NCBI GenBank assembly: GCA_037903355.1
Contig: JBAJFE010000005.1
Coordinates: 806,001 to 870,000, forward strand
Length of the DNA: 64,000 nucleotides
Direction: 5' to 3'
From: Trichuris trichiura
Lineage: Eukaryota; Nematoda; Enoplea; Trichinellida; Trichuridae
The translations under genes were made by a program, and so were the position numbers. Shown here in pieces: positions 1 to 12,494 of the stretch (positions are counted from its first letter, which is position 1; each line of letters begins with the position of its first letter). The notes below the pieces were generated by a model. That model did no database searches, was not told the DNA's origin, and saw only the letters and a list, made by a program, of their open reading frames with translations.

Positions 1-207
1 AGCGATGTTCTTGTAGGTGACCAAGAGGTGACTAACAAAGCTGGCGGGAAAATAGTGAAACGTTCCCATCGTAAGCGTAGTCATGCCATACATACTGTAG
101 AGAAGCATCAAGCGGATAAGGACTTTTCCGCAAACCGTCCACCTCCTTTCGACCTCCGTCAGCTGTTGGAATCTAAGCGGTCCCGTCGTGAACATAAAGA
201 CGAGTAA
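1..207 (+). CDS. 3' end of an unidentified gene (partial)
   Basis: Frame 1 is open from the first base to TAA at 205-207, giving the last 68 residues of a protein whose start lies outside the window. The peptide is hydrophilic and strongly basic, with a cluster of K, R and H in the first half, then a short proline run (residues about 50-52) and a charged tail ending EHKDE. No domain is recognisable; a nuclear or RNA-associated protein would fit the composition, but that is only a guess. No splice site is needed to explain the segment, so it can be a terminal exon. A short AT-rich stretch follows that could be its 3' UTR. An open run of 68 codons at a window edge can occur by chance, so support is moderate. 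Confidence 0.4.
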   Translation, partial: SDVLVGDQEVTNKAGGKIVKRSHRKRSHAIHTVEKHQADKDFSANRPPPFDLRQLLESKRSRREHKDE

Positions 208-1050
208 ACCTTTCTCGCCGTCATTACCTTTAATTCTCTCGTCGGTCAACGACCCATTGTATTGCAACGTTGTATTACCAAGTGACTTCTTTAAGCATCG
301 TTTAGGGGCTGATATTTCTAGATGCCAAAGTATAGTGTTTGACGAGATCAGGAAAAATCTCGTCAGCCTTTTTTAGCATAAAATGATGAACGCGGATAAT
401 GCCAGACCGGGCAGTTGCCTGAAGTTTTCCAGAAGGGTAAGTTCGAATATTCCATCTTTTTCATTGGTCTTTTACGATTAATGTATTCAATTAACGATAG
501 ACTAAATGGTTGTAGTTTTTTATGGAAAACAGCTCACCCTATTCATGTTTAATCGTTTAAGTTGCGCGCCTGTAGGAACAAGCTGAATTGAAGGTTGAAA
601 AAAGTACCGGCAACTTTGTCAATCTGTTCCGATTTGGTTCCATAGTAACGGCCGCAACCTGTAGAATTCCGTATTCTTACTTTTTGGTGGGTTGAAATTT
701 TTGAAATACCTTTCGGCGGTCTTTTCTAACACAAATGACAAAATGGGCACCGAAACTCCGTCTGCAATATATTGGTTCATCAGTTAGGTGTTCATTACAT
801 TCTTGAGCTTCTGCACAGCTGCGTATAGGTATTATTCGCCGAAATTCCCATAGAATGATTTCCACAGTGCGTGACTTAGGGTAACCTACGTTTTTCAAGA
901 GCTTGGTGATTTTTAAAGTCAGCTTTTTTCCATTGTCTTACACATTTGCTGTATGCTTTTTCGGTAAGGCAAAGTAATCTTACACGAAATCAGTAGTTGT
1001 TAGTTAACATCAGCTATGGTGTTATGCGTCCCGCGGTATTTTCTTCTACC

Positions 1051-1103
1051 TTTACCTAAGCCTAATGTTAGGGCATATATTTCAGCTTAGGCTTAAGTAA
1101 GGG
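1051..1103. repeat. TTAGGC-like inverted repeat, copy 1
   Basis: The left arm reads CCTAAGCCTAA and the right arm TTAGGCTTAAG, forming a short foldback around an AT-rich centre. The sequence after the right arm (about AAGTAAGGGCGAAAC) resembles that after a second copy at 12816-12872, so the two sites belong to one dispersed repeat family rather than being independent chance matches. Confidence 0.5.
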
Positions 1104-2544
1104 CGAAACAGGATACTCGTCGTGCTGAACAGTAAAGACAGAGCAAGATATTCGTATGCTTAAGTGAAGGAACCTGCATTTCTCTAATTTTAGGCGCGAA
1201 AAATCAATAATTAATGTGGTTTTGGCTTACTGTACGCTTAAGAGTAGTGCAAACCCTGCTGGGATGTCAGCGTTGCTGTACTGCTCGCGAATGAACAGAA
1301 GGAGTGACCCCAAAAATTTTTAAATAACATCGCGCAAGTGTTGAAAGTGTTGTTGTTGGTTTATAAAATAAAGAACAAATTTCTAAGACAGGCAGACCGC
1401 TGTCAGCGAAATAGGCGACTGTGGAGACATTGTCTGACAAAGCCTTGCCGCGGAGGATTATTTTCTAATTTGTAAAAGGCCTTAAGCTGTTAAGATGTTT
1501 TCTTCATGCTATACGTACGAGTTCACCTTAAGACTTGGGACGCGTGACTAGCATTTTGTACCTGCAAATCTTTTAAAACATTTAAAATTCAAATCCGTAA
1601 CAACACATGTGCTCCCTTCCGAACAAGGAAACGTCTTCCTTGACTTCTACGTAGAGGTAGTGCGCTTGTTTCAACTTTTTCTATTTATCGATATCTGCCC
1701 CGAGCGATAGCCTTTGTTTAGTACAAGTAACTGTGAGCTTCATTCATTGTCAAATCGGTCATAGTTTCTTCTGTCGTACTTTATAGTGCAAGACGAAAGT
1801 CTTTTTTCCTTTCCTACCGTTTTTTTAAATCAACAACCTTCTTAGGCTCGTTCTGTCTTTAGGTAAAGCAAACTTCACGGCGAGATTTTACAGTAGGGTG
1901 CATGCATTTTAATCGCCTGTTTTTGTCCGCTGTGTCAAATGTATGTAGCTTCTAACAACCGAAATTCAAAATATTTTTCTAATCTTTCAGTCCTGTCAGC
2001 GGTGTTTATGTTGCTATAGATGGCGTTCATGTCGCTTTAGCTTGCTACTCTAGCCGGATTGGCTGTCACATTGCTTTTTCTGCTACGGCTCAAGCCCAAC
2101 CCAACCTAAGCGTAGACCAAAGATGGAGAATGATTCCGTCTACGCAGCTATACATCCAAATCCAAAGTACTGCAACAATCAAGCAGCGAGGTTTTAAACG
2201 ATATCATCGTCCAGTCGCTGCGCGTTTCTTTGCAATTTTGCTTTGTTTGGAATCGGTTTTGCATGAGCTAAGTAAATTACTTCATCTTATAACAACACTT
2301 GGATGCTACGTGAGCTAAAACCGAGAATACTGCGCAATTGGATCCGCGTTTCCCTGTAAGCAATCACGTCATATTTTGTTTAGGAGTGCATAGTTTGCTG
2401 CGTGTACAGAATGATTCTCCGGTTGCGGTATAAACGTAGCCGGCGTAGACTAAAAGCAAGAAGACCATAGTTGCCTTGCAAAAGCTTCTGTTCTACGTCG
2501 CATTCGAAGGAAGGGTTTAAATTCGGCTTGAGAAGCAAGCAGTC

Positions 2545-2765
2545 ACCTTGACACCGCATATGCTAACTCGCTGTAGCTTGCTGCTTGAATAGGATTGCCT
2601 GCTGCTTATATGTGCACTCGTAGCCCAACAGCACCCAACCCGAATGCAAGGGTATGCAGCAGCCTAAGGTGACGTAGCAGCGACGGCATCAATATGAATT
2701 CTGCCAATCCAATTTGAGCAGCAAGCTGCAGAGCGACATCAGCGCCACTATCGCAGCATAAATGC
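2545..2765. repeat. Diverged foldback repeat with a related copy at about 2000-2110
   Basis: The segment around 2565-2615 (GCTGTAGCTTGCTGCTTGAA) reappears inverted at about 2700-2740 (GAGCAGCAAGCTGCAGAGCG), with roughly 45-60 bp of recognisable pairing. A third, direct copy at about 2000-2110 shares GCTTTAGCTTGCTAC and a following GGATTGGC. The three are imperfect, so this is an old non-coding repeat, probably a MITE-like foldback of unknown class. Confidence 0.45.
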
Positions 2766-5700
2766 CGCCCTACTTAGTGCTGTTGGCGAACAGCAGAGTT
2801 TATAGTTGTTGACGTACCAGCCGGCGTTTGCTGGAGATTGGTTTCCCATGCTACTGAAAGCGCACAGAATAATGCTGTTTATCTTCAGTCAGGTCAAATG
2901 CATTAACTAACTAAGAATCGAGCATTATATTAGCATTTCATCCTCTGTCCGACGTTGTTGATCCTTCATTGCGGGTATGCCCAATGCTGCGTTTCCTTTC
3001 TGAATTGCATGTCGCTATGGTTTGTTTGTTCTAGTTGCTGTCCGTCCGTAATTGAAATTTCAGCAACTTGCTTTTCTTACGTTCAAACCTGTTAGAGCAG
3101 TGCTCCTCAAGCTCGGGGTCGCATTGGGCTTTCCATCGCCGTCTGATTGGCCTATATACCGTGAGCTGATTGGTCGAGCTGCCCTCGGTGACCACCGGAA
3201 AATTGGCTGCAAGAAGTGGAAAGGGACGAGGTCCCTGACAGCACTTCGGCGGCATTTCCGGACGAACTGCATGCTTTTGGGTAGAGAGACGGCCAAGATG
3301 TTAGTCATATCACCTTCGTGGCCTCTACTAGCGCGCGCCAATTTCCTCGTTGAGGTTTGCAGCATTGCAGCATTAGAATTAATCCGGTTGCGCATCTCCT
3401 CGTAGTCTTCAATAAAGTCTACTTCGATTATCACACTTTCGCCGTAAATGCTCTCCACGGACGAGCTTGGTTTTTCGATTTATTTTATTCAAACTGCCGC
3501 TCCGAGTGGGTTCCGTTGGGCCATTCGCATTGACTTGCTTGTATTTTTTGACTGGCAAAAATGTTCAGGTTTTTATTCGCCTTCCTTATGCAGCGGAAGT
3601 CAATCTCTGCTAATAAATTGTATTTTTTTCCAAAAAAAACAAATTTTTCAAGGTATTTACCTTGTTCAGCTGCGAATGCGCAACTTTCGCATTTTCAATT
3701 CCTCAGAGCGATTGTTTTGCCTAACTTTTCGTCTCATGTTGTCCTTCTTCTTCTAATTGTCGATTCGATTATTGTTCGACATGTCTGCTCGTCAGTTTCC
3801 AAGAAGTGCGCGCAATGACATTCGGGCAGTCGAGTTTGTTTCCGTAATGAAGTTTTGTGACATTATTGATGCCTCCTGTTGATCTGATATTTTCGCAGTA
3901 CAAATTTGATCCAGTTTTCATACGGTAGTTGACAACTGTTCCTTCGCTTTCGAAGCATTTTGTTTACATGGCATAAGAGTTTGCTCTAGCTTAGGTTTGG
4001 CGCCTATCCGCCTTGTCCATTGGGTTTGCGGTCCCTTCGCGCTCTTAGCTTATCATACTGTACAATTTTTCCGTCCAAGCTGTGGGCGCTATGCATAGCG
4101 TGCATTCAGTATTGTGACAAGTTGTTTCGTAGTTGGGCCCATTAGTCATTGGCAATTTGAATTATTCCAAAAGCGTCCCCGTCCACGCGTCTCAAAACAA
4201 TAAAGTTTTTCGCCAACGTAGCTGTATTGATTTTGCACAAGTTTTTGTTCTGCTTTCTCGTATTTTGCTCGGGGAAGTTTTTAGTCAATGTAAAGATTAC
4301 TTTAACGCGAAGTTTTTGAAACTTTCCGCTTCCGGTCGACGCCACTATGCTGGTGAGCTGTCCGGTTAAAAAACTGTTTAACAGTTCGCAGCTTAAAAGT
4401 AAATAAAGCATAGTTTCTAAGCGGCAAGACCATACTAACCAAGCAGTTGGAAAGTGACATGTCCGACCAAAGCTGCAAGGTACGCTTTGCTCAAATTGTT
4501 TCCCGCTGCCAATTTCTCGTTCATCGTTAAAAGCTACCGAATTTTTGCCATTTAAGGCAAATGTTTTTGTCCTAAGATTTATTTTATGCTTCGGTGTCAC
4601 TTTTATAGGCGGCCTCCGTTCAAGTTTAGTTTGCAACAACTAAATTAGTTTTTCTTTTTTTGCAATAATTTTCGGGATACGTCACTTTGCTTAAAAAGTT
4701 TGCCATTCGACCATCCTAACGCTTCTTGTCAACGTCTTATCTATTGTTCATTAATAACTTCTGCTCTTGGCGACGGCGAATGTCAGAGGCAACGCGCGTA
4801 CTATATCTTGACTTTTATGAATGAGTATCGTTATTTTCCCAATTGGAGCATCTGTCGCTTTCAGCACAGCGTGCGCACTACGCTGCAACTTTAAAGGACA
4901 ATTTCTAATTGTACTGCCCGAATTCGTACCGGTCTCATTAGACATTTTGTTCACGCGACCGACATTTGAAGTTAATTAAAGTTACGTGATCGATTTTTTT
5001 CAAAATTATCTTTGTTTTTCGTCTATCTTTTGTTGGGCATTCCGCCGATGATTGATAAGCGTATCGCTTGTGTCAGTCACAGTTGTTTTAACGGCTTCCA
5101 TCAGCAGTGTTCCAATTTAGCTATTTTGCAGCCATAAACTTCGCGTTTCGTCGACAACTGTCTTTCTTGCGATGCTTTCGTTTTTTTTTAGTTGAAAGTT
5201 CTTCACATAAGGCGCCGACGCGCACGGCGCATCACTGGCCAATGCGCAGATTTGCATTTGCCGAAGGAGCAGATGCTCGAAAAGACGTTTTGCATTGACT
5301 TTAGGCTTTTTGAACAGAAATGCTTAAAATGACATACTTCGAAGGGCGAATTTTTTTCCCCAAAAATAGAGCATCCTTATTTGGCACACGTCCGTTAAGC
5401 TTAAATTAGTAGTCGGGTGATGGAGATACTGAAAATCCTTTTAAAAGCTGATATTTACCTTCCGCGCGGAATTCATCGTCTCCATCTTTTACCGCGTCGA
5501 AAGAGCATAAAAATTCTGTTTTTAAACTACTACACTTAAAGTGTTGCTTTCTGTTGTTTTTGGTGTATTAAGTTGTATATGCTGCATAGCTTTTTAAGAT
5601 AAAAAAATGTTATGAAAAACTCACTTTGAGAAAAGCCGTTTTTTAGGTCTTGAAAGCTTGTACGTTATGCGCTTAAGTACTTACCAACAGACTCTGTGCG

Positions 5701-6518
5701 CGCGCGTCCAAGCTGTAGCTTGTCATTTCGCAATGGTCAGCGTTGGCCAGTCGCCTTCGAGCTTAAGCAGATATACAGCCGTTATCTTCCAGTCTGTCAT
5801 TTTTGAATTCTCAGATTGGTGGCGCGTAGATTTCCTGGAAAATATAGATTATTCGAAATTCCCGAAACATCTTCATGGTTGACATCGCTCTGCAAAGTGG
5901 TGATGTGTTCAAAAATTTCTTATGTTAAACTATTCGCCAAACGCATTGATCTTGGCAAAGTTTTTGTTAGATATTTCATCGACATATCATCTTAAAGCCT
6001 TCGTGTAAACATGGATGAGTCATTTCAACTCCGTTGGCGGGAAAAAGTTGCCAGCCGTGTCTTCCCATTGTTTCCACGCAGACGAAGGCTGTCAGCGCTA
6101 AGTCTGTTCTGTATATATGTAATCGACATAACATTACGCGTACAGGTAACGGTCCACTTCCCTTCCAAAGTGATTGTCGTAAAAAAATGTTCGACATTGA
6201 CGCCCAGTACGGTTGGTTATTAATCTTTTGGTGGGCGCAACCGGTTTTCCACCAGATCGATACCGATTAATTCTTAGAAGGCAGCTGCGCCTCCTGGCAC
6301 TGCTGCTTGCTTTGAAAATCAAATATTCACCTTTCGACCAATCATATTTCGGCAAAGCAATGTCCACGTGCGAGTTCACGTGAACATTTCTTGCCACCTC
6401 ATCGGTCCGAACGCGAACGGTTGCGCGAAACTGCAACGCGATGCTTGTTCGTTGCTCTGTTGCGTCTTGCTGACCAGAGAGAAATAACAGATTATTTGTG
6501 CAGGTAAAAGTTTGCCAA

Positions 6519-7203
6519 ATGACCACCGCTGAAACCGACTTGGTAAGAATGGTGACTTGAGCTGAGCTCGATGGAAAGATGAAAAAACTTTTGACGCTTA
6601 CGAGATCTTCTTTCAGGCAACTTTTCATATGTGCAGCGTTAATTTGACTCAGTGGGAGGAGGCCTTTCGAGGATTGGATACCAACGGTACTGGAGTTGTA
6701 ACTCCGCGCGACATAAGCGTCAGAATGATGCGTCTTGGTATACCGCATTCCATTGACGATTTGGCGTTCGCCGTCCGAGAAATTGCCGGCGACGGCAGCG
6801 AGGAAGTCGACTTCAATACTCTCATACCATTGTTCACCTATCAAGCCGAAGCGGAAGAAGATATTGTAGAGTTGAGGGAAACATTCAACGTAACTTTTCC
6901 AACGAACAACCTATACGCAAGCTGCTGTCTTGTAATGGGCGATCAATTTAGATTTTCGATCGCAACGGAGATGGTTACATAACCACAACGGAATTGAAGC
7001 AAGTATTGGACGATCTCGGAGATCCCGCCAGCGACGAAGACGTCCGAAACATCATTGCAAGTACGGACAGCGACCAAGACGGCTTGATCAATTTTGAAGG
7101 TGCGATCGATGCAAATTGAATACCGAATATGCAAATATGATCTTGTTGCCTTTTGTTTGCAGAATTCCGCGCCATATGGTCGAGCTGTTGCCTTCACCAA
7201 TAG
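6519..7203 (+). CDS. Calmodulin-like EF-hand protein, 4 exons
   Basis: The model joins 6519-6542, 6617-6889, 6952-7099 and 7163-7203, coding for 161 aa. Introns of 74, 62 and 63 bp have GT-AG ends and fitting phases (0, 0, 1). Four EF-hand regions are visible. Loop 1 (residues 29-40, DTNGTGVVTPRD) has Asp at positions 1 and 12. Loop 2 (about 65-76) lacks the first acidic residue and the final Glu, so it probably does not bind calcium. Loops 3 (102-113, DRNGDGYITTTE) and 4 (138-149, DSDQDGLINFEE) are canonical. The layout matches calmodulin with a short N-terminal extension. Known members act as cytosolic calcium sensors that bind target peptides; the partner here is unknown. The ATG at 6519 starts an 8-residue exon; an in-frame ATG at 6629 is the alternative start. 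The tail ends SSCCLHQ with two adjacent cysteines. Confidence 0.88.
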
Positions 7204-7704
7204 AGGCGCAAATATAAGGTGTTCCTTACCCATTGAACTCATTGTATACACAGTATTCTCGGTTGAAAGTCGACGACACGTACCATTTTACGACGCAACC
7301 TGTTCTTCCTCCGGTAAAAGTGATCCTTATAAGACGAAACGCGCGAACGGGGTATTCATTCATGTTTGCGCAAAACGCTGCTGCTGCTACCATGAGTGGT
7401 TCCATCTTTTCTGGCCAGTAAAGCGTTTTATAACGTATTGTCCTTTTTTGTCAGCCGACTCGTTAGAACAACAGCGAGAAAGAGAAACGCTTTGTTTCTT
7501 CGTCACACATACGCTTTACAATGAGAGACAATGTGGACGAGAAGGGGATGAAAAAGAAAATTGAACGCCTGAAAACGCGAACACTACTAACTGTCAAGTT
7601 GTTTTTATAGACAATGAAAGGAGAGAGAGGACAATCTTCTGCCCGGCTCTGAATCGGTCCAAGAAAGGAGAAGGAGATGCGTGCGCCAGCCTTCAACTAG
7701 GCTA
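7204..7704. other. Intergenic stretch between convergent genes
   Basis: About 500 bp separate the 3' ends of the + strand EF-hand gene and the minus-strand phosphatase gene. It should hold both 3' UTRs. A purine-rich patch (GAGAGAGAGGA near 7621) is present. I see no RNA gene or repeat. Confidence 0.4.
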
Positions 7705-10258
7705 TCATTGATCCACTTCGTTGTTCGCTTCCGTCATTTCGTTGTCGACGACGTAGCAAGCGGATTCCGTGTTGCCCGTATGGTTAGCGCCACCTATTTG
7801 CAACCTTCGACGTATTGCGTCTAAGATGGTTTCCACTTTGCCGCGCAACGCGTGCAAGCCCGAGCCGGGTGGTAAGCCCGGTATTTCTTCGCGCATCAGC
7901 GTCTTAACTACGTACTGGTAGGTGGCCAATTCGGCATTTTCGCACTTTTCCACTATGCCTACAAGAAAGGCTATGCATAAGCAACAAAAAGTGTAACGAC
8001 GGGTAGATAATACTTTCTATTCGCTCTCGAAGAACATTTTCAAGATTCTTTTCGTGCTCCACGGCTTCGCTGGAGACCGCAGGCGCGCCAGGGAGAGCAA
8101 CCAACACAACGCTCATGTTGTCGCGACTGTCCTGCAAAGAGTAACGGATGAGTAGGAAGGTTAAAAAATGTCTGGAAAAATTTGCATACTTTGGAAAGAC
8201 AGGAATCGAGAATCTCATTACATATGACCGCCAAGTCACCGCTGACCCGTAAACGCGACAAGATGAAGTCGCATAATTCTTGGTTAGTAGTTACGTCAAA
8301 GACGCCGTCGCAGGCGAGTAGTAAAAATTCTTCATTCGGTTCCGGTGCGCGCTCAATGACGAACAAGTCCGGTTCGGGGCTTACCAACTGTTCGCAGGCA
8401 TCCAGACCTCCAACGCTTTTGTACTCGTAATCGCCCAGAGCTCGAGAGACGGCCAGGCTACCGTTGACGCGATCTATCATTACGGAGCCGCCCGCGTTGA
8501 CAATGCGACATCTTTCTTTTGGTAAATACGGTTTGTGATCTTCGGTCGCAAAGCTGACACGACCACCCTGGCATACAAGCGCTCGGCTGTCGCCAAGGTT
8601 GGCTACGAAAATATGACCAGGAGTGATCAGAGCGCAAACAACCGTGCTTCCGGACTTTTCATTGTCGCCACTTAATTCGGGCAAGTTACGCATTGCTTCG
8701 TCCAACTTGAGAAAGGCATTTCGCAAACCCTCGCGAACGAGCTCCACTTCTTCCTTGTCTAAAGTTGACGACTGCTCGCTTTTTCCTTAAACGACATAAC
8801 CGCGTAAAAGGAAGGCTGCATAAGCGCGTACGTATTCTTAAGTTCTTCATGCACGCGGGTAAGCAAAAGTTTTTTTCTTAAAAATGTTCGTAACTAATGT
8901 TGCGCGAATAGGTGAAAGTGAAGGTAGCAAAGCCCGTCTCTAAAGATACGCTTCCGAAGTTGGCTATAAAACCACCTTACGCAACGGTAAAACGTTAAAA
9001 TTTCGCCAATAAATGCGCCGGACGCATCCTAAGTGTTGCTGTTAAATTGCCCGCTTACAAAAAGAAAATAGTTGTTAGCTGGAAAGAAAAATGACGTAGG
9101 CCAAAGAAAGCAGCGCTACAGTTTTATCGAACTTGATTTCCACATTTAGCTACAGTAAGTTTGAATTAGAGAAAGCGCAAGTCGATCTAAACGGCCGTTG
9201 AACTGCGGCAAGGCAGTGTCGAACCGCCGCGCCGCTCTAAAGCTGCGAAAATAAAGCCAAACAAAGTGGTCAATATGTAAATTTTTAAATGTTAAGCAAT
9301 TTAACAAAAGGCCGTTCGGAAAACGGAAATGTGACAAAACTTGCTTTGAGTAAGAAGGCGGTTGACTGACTTGGAACTCCGCGCCTGCATCGTCGTTAGC
9401 TTGAAAGAATTTCAATGCTCAAACATAACTTCGTTAACGCCTCAAAACCGCACTGCACTGACGAAACAGATAAGAGGAATTATGAGGAGAAAAAGACAAT
9501 TCAAACGAATGCGAAAAGCACAGAGTTTTGAGGTTTTTCAAAAAAGAAAAAAGTGATACAGTATGACAAATGAGACAAAGGTATTAATCGTATTTTCAAG
9601 CAAAACCCTTCTAAAAGGAACTTTACCGCATTTCAAGGGTACAATATTCGGATGTTATGCCTCACCGCGCCGAAGAATTCAAGCGCTATTATAAAAATTA
9701 TCTTAGCCAAACGGTATTTTGGTTTTTTTTATAAAGCTCATACAAGGAATTGTCGCGTCACAATGAGCACCTTAAGCTTACGTCAAAGAAGGCAGACGTT
9801 GTAAAGTGCACTGAAAGAGTGGGGCATTAGGACGGTCGCTAGCAAAGCCACAGATTGACGTGGAGACGCTGGGGAAAATCGATTTTGCGTTTAAAGTGAA
9901 GTAAATATTACGGCAGCTATGGAGTGGAAATCAACTTCAATCGGTCGCCATTAGAAAGAAGCTTAGAAATGAACTAACCTGTTAATCGTTCTTTCAGCGT
10001 GACCATTTCGCTAGTTGAAACGAAAACGTCGAGTAAATTAGCCGCTGCGTATCGTGCCACGCGACTACCTGCATGTCCATCAAAGACGGCAAAGAAGCTC
10101 CAAGAGCTCCAAGGAGACTCCAAGTTTGTTCTAGCAACGTGCGCATCCTCCATCTCGATACGCCAACCCTGCATTGTAGCCACGCCATATCGAACGCCGG
10201 CACCGTTGCCAGATTCATTTGCTTTTTCCACACGAGGTTTGTCCAGGTAGGTTCCCAT
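7705..10258 (-). CDS. PP2C-family protein phosphatase, PPM1A/PPM1B type, 4 exons
   Basis: Reading on the minus strand, exons are 10258-9979, 8758-8190, 8131-8014 and 7958-7705, joined by introns of 1220, 58 and 55 bp with GT-AG ends and matching phases, for 406 aa. The enzyme removes phosphate from phosphoserine and phosphothreonine using Mg2+/Mn2+; relatives dampen MAPK, SMAD and IKK signalling in cytosol and nucleus. The start MGTYLDKP followed by [12 protein letters not shown] is the signature N-terminus of PPM1A/B. Expected active-site residues are present: R33, E37 and D38, D60-G61-H62 (FDGHAG), D244 (ACDG) and D287 (SRDN). The LGDSRA and [20 protein letters not shown] blocks also match. 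After the catalytic core a C-terminal helical region (about residues 300-390) resembles the PPM1A/B tail; the last part ([12 protein letters not shown]) is not recognised. Nothing suggests it is broken. The Kozak-like context CTTCGATGG supports the start. Confidence 0.93.
8759..9978 (-). other. Long first intron of the PP2C gene
   Basis: This 1220-bp intron is about twenty times longer than the other introns in the gene. It begins GTTAGT and ends in a TTTAG acceptor. Open frames inside it on the + strand (for example 9362-9556) are short, basic and unsupported. First introns of this size often hold enhancers, but no specific motif was identified. Confidence 0.7.
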
Positions 10259-12494
10259 CGAAGGCGGTCGAATTGATCGTGGCGGTTGGCCACAATTACA
10301 AGTCCAGCGGCAACACGTTATCCATACAAAGTTATGTCAATGAAACTGCAAACTGCCGAGACCAAACAAATAGTGGCGTGGACTAGTTCGACGCGGCCAA
10401 AAGATAATGGCGGTTGACTTGCTGAAACAAAGATTTCCGTAAGGGAAAAGAAACTAAAGCGTTTACTGAAAAACCCGATCGGCAAGGCGCTTTTGGGCAA
10501 GAAAAACCGTGTCCAAACAGGACACGCCGACACACAAAGCTGCGGACAAACCGTTAGCGACGAATCGTCCAAAAGCTCACGGCGAGGCCAGCAGACGAGT
10601 CCGAATAGGGGACGCGGGCAGGAAAAAGACCCGGACAGAATACCCGCAAAAACAAAACTGTCAACAAGCCAAATATCTTAATTTTTGTAACAATACGTAA
10701 GCTAAAGCGAATTGGAGATATGTCAATGAAGAATAGGACCGCTCAGCGGAAAATTGGTTCAATTTTATAGTTCAAGAGCACAATGCGAATAAATACCGTA
10801 ACCCAAAATGATGTGCACGTTTGGCATCCGATACCATTCCTAGGCAAATAAGTATTCTATTCGCGAAATCCGCTTAGCTAAATTAGCAGCAGAGCGAGCA
10901 TTTTCTCTTGTGAGCACGGGCAGCATTTAGAGACAAAGCTTATTACTGACAAACGTCCTTTTGAAATAAGGTTTGTAACACAAGTTTAATTAATGAAAAT
11001 GGAAGCGCTAGTCGTTAGTTAATTAGTTTTGGCCGCTAATTTTTTACGGCACCTTTGCAACGCTGGCGCTCCCTGTACAAGAAGTGACAAGGAAAGGATG
11101 AAAATTGAATAAAAAGTTTTCCGTACAAGCCAATAAGGCGTCATGAATGTATAAGGATGAACAGTTGGTGAATAAATAAACGTTCATTATACATCGTCGA
11201 AGCTTCGGGAACAGACCGTGTCAAAGTTGTTTTCGAATCCGGACGCGGAGCCGGAAGTAAAAGTAAGGGAGCGTAATTATCTTTTCGCGTACGGTAGATA
11301 ATCGTGGCAGATATTTTTGATTATAAAAGTAACTTTTCTGACTCCGTAAAGTATTGCTCAAAATTTTTATGAAACTTCGAACTTCATCTCATTGCGTGAC
11401 AGCAAGTTCAGATTTCATCCATTATGTCAGCTCGACGGCATTCGCAGCTTCTCCGCGTGTTCTTCAGAAGGCGAAAGGTATTAATACGATAGTGCTTGTC
11501 GTTATAGGAAAGTTAGTTTCCATTCAATGATTTTTAAGAGAAAATATCAGACTGCAATGTGCACTTTTCCATACGCGTAGTAATCGATATCAGCTTGGCG
11601 AAATTTGCTTTCGCTTTTGCATGAGTACGTTAAGCTTAGCTCAGCTATGGTTTTCATTAGCTATTTTCCGCTTTATCCTTCATTATCTTTCGTAAAGCAT
11701 TTTGCAACGAAAGCTTAATTTATTTTAGTTTGCTTGTAACCTCTCTCCATTGAAATTTGACAGTAGCGATTTTGGTTTCTCGTGTTCCATCTTAAGCCGT
11801 CTGCTTAAAGCTGCAGGGTTAGCAAATCTTTATGAGGCATAAAAGCAGTGCTCGGAAGAAACTTAAATTTAAATACGCGCTTCTTTCGTTTAACAAAACC
11901 ATTGCTGCAAAGTAGAATTTTTTCGTATTCCGTTCTTGCGCTGCGTTGCAACTCGCCCGACATCTATTTCATCCTTAGCCAGCAAGCAACTTTTATTTAA
12001 CGAATTAAATGAACCTGAATTCAAGTTAGGTCACTCTGCCGTAGGGAGTCGTTAGGAAATGTACCATGTTAAGACTGAGCTCATTCATTGGACAAAGGAA
12101 CTTGACCGTCGTGCTTCAGTTTTAAATATTCGCTTGCAATTTAGCAGCACCTGCATTCATTTAGAACTACGGTAATACTCTGCCTTAAAATTAAAACTTT
12201 TGCTTATCGCAACTTTGTGTAGTAGAAAGCTGAAGTTTATATTTAATTCATTTTGTATCTTAAGCAGCGTCAGTTGACATAAATAAATTTTTTACAATAA
12301 ATTGTAACCGCTCCGAGGCAGGAATAGATTGAAAAAACTTGTAATAGTTATTCTCTGTTTGCCTAACTGCATTATTTTGGTGGATTTTGTACTTTTACAC
12401 TGACATTTTTTAAGTGTGCATAAAGTCGGCTGTCAAATGCATTTCCTTCCGCTGTAGCTGAAAAAACAGCGAAGACACCGCGGCGCTCAATTTG
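10259..12494. other. Intergenic stretch upstream of the PP2C gene
   Basis: This should contain the minus-strand phosphatase promoter near 10260-10400. I see no strong TATA box, no repeat and no convincing reading frame; short overlapping frames near 10490-10700 look like chance. Confidence 0.4.

Larger units (their letters stand above)
208..6518. other. Gene-poor stretch with diverged repeats and weak ORFs
   Basis: No convincing gene is seen in this 6.3 kb. It holds a small TTAGGC-like inverted repeat (1051-1103), a diverged foldback repeat family (about 2000-2110 and 2545-2765), and two minus-strand open frames: 133 aa at 3060-3458 and 165 aa at 4142-4639. Neither frame shows a recognisable domain or a clean exon structure. 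Between about 3145 and 3175 two CCAAT-type motifs flank a TATATA, and a further CCAAT motif lies near 6337, about 180 bp before the EF-hand gene. These could be promoter elements but may be chance. Confidence 0.4.

Noticed and set aside
3060..3458. Minus-strand 132-aa frame near CCAAT and TATATA motifs
   Set aside because: No domain, no clear exon edges and overlapping open frames on the other strand; kept only as a note in the intergenic entry.
4142..4639. 165-codon minus-strand frame
   Set aside because: No recognisable domain or splice support; a frame of this length is only marginally unexpected in 64 kb.
6134..6844. 236-codon minus-strand frame
   Set aside because: It overlaps exons of the EF-hand gene on the opposite strand, which have clear domain and splice support.
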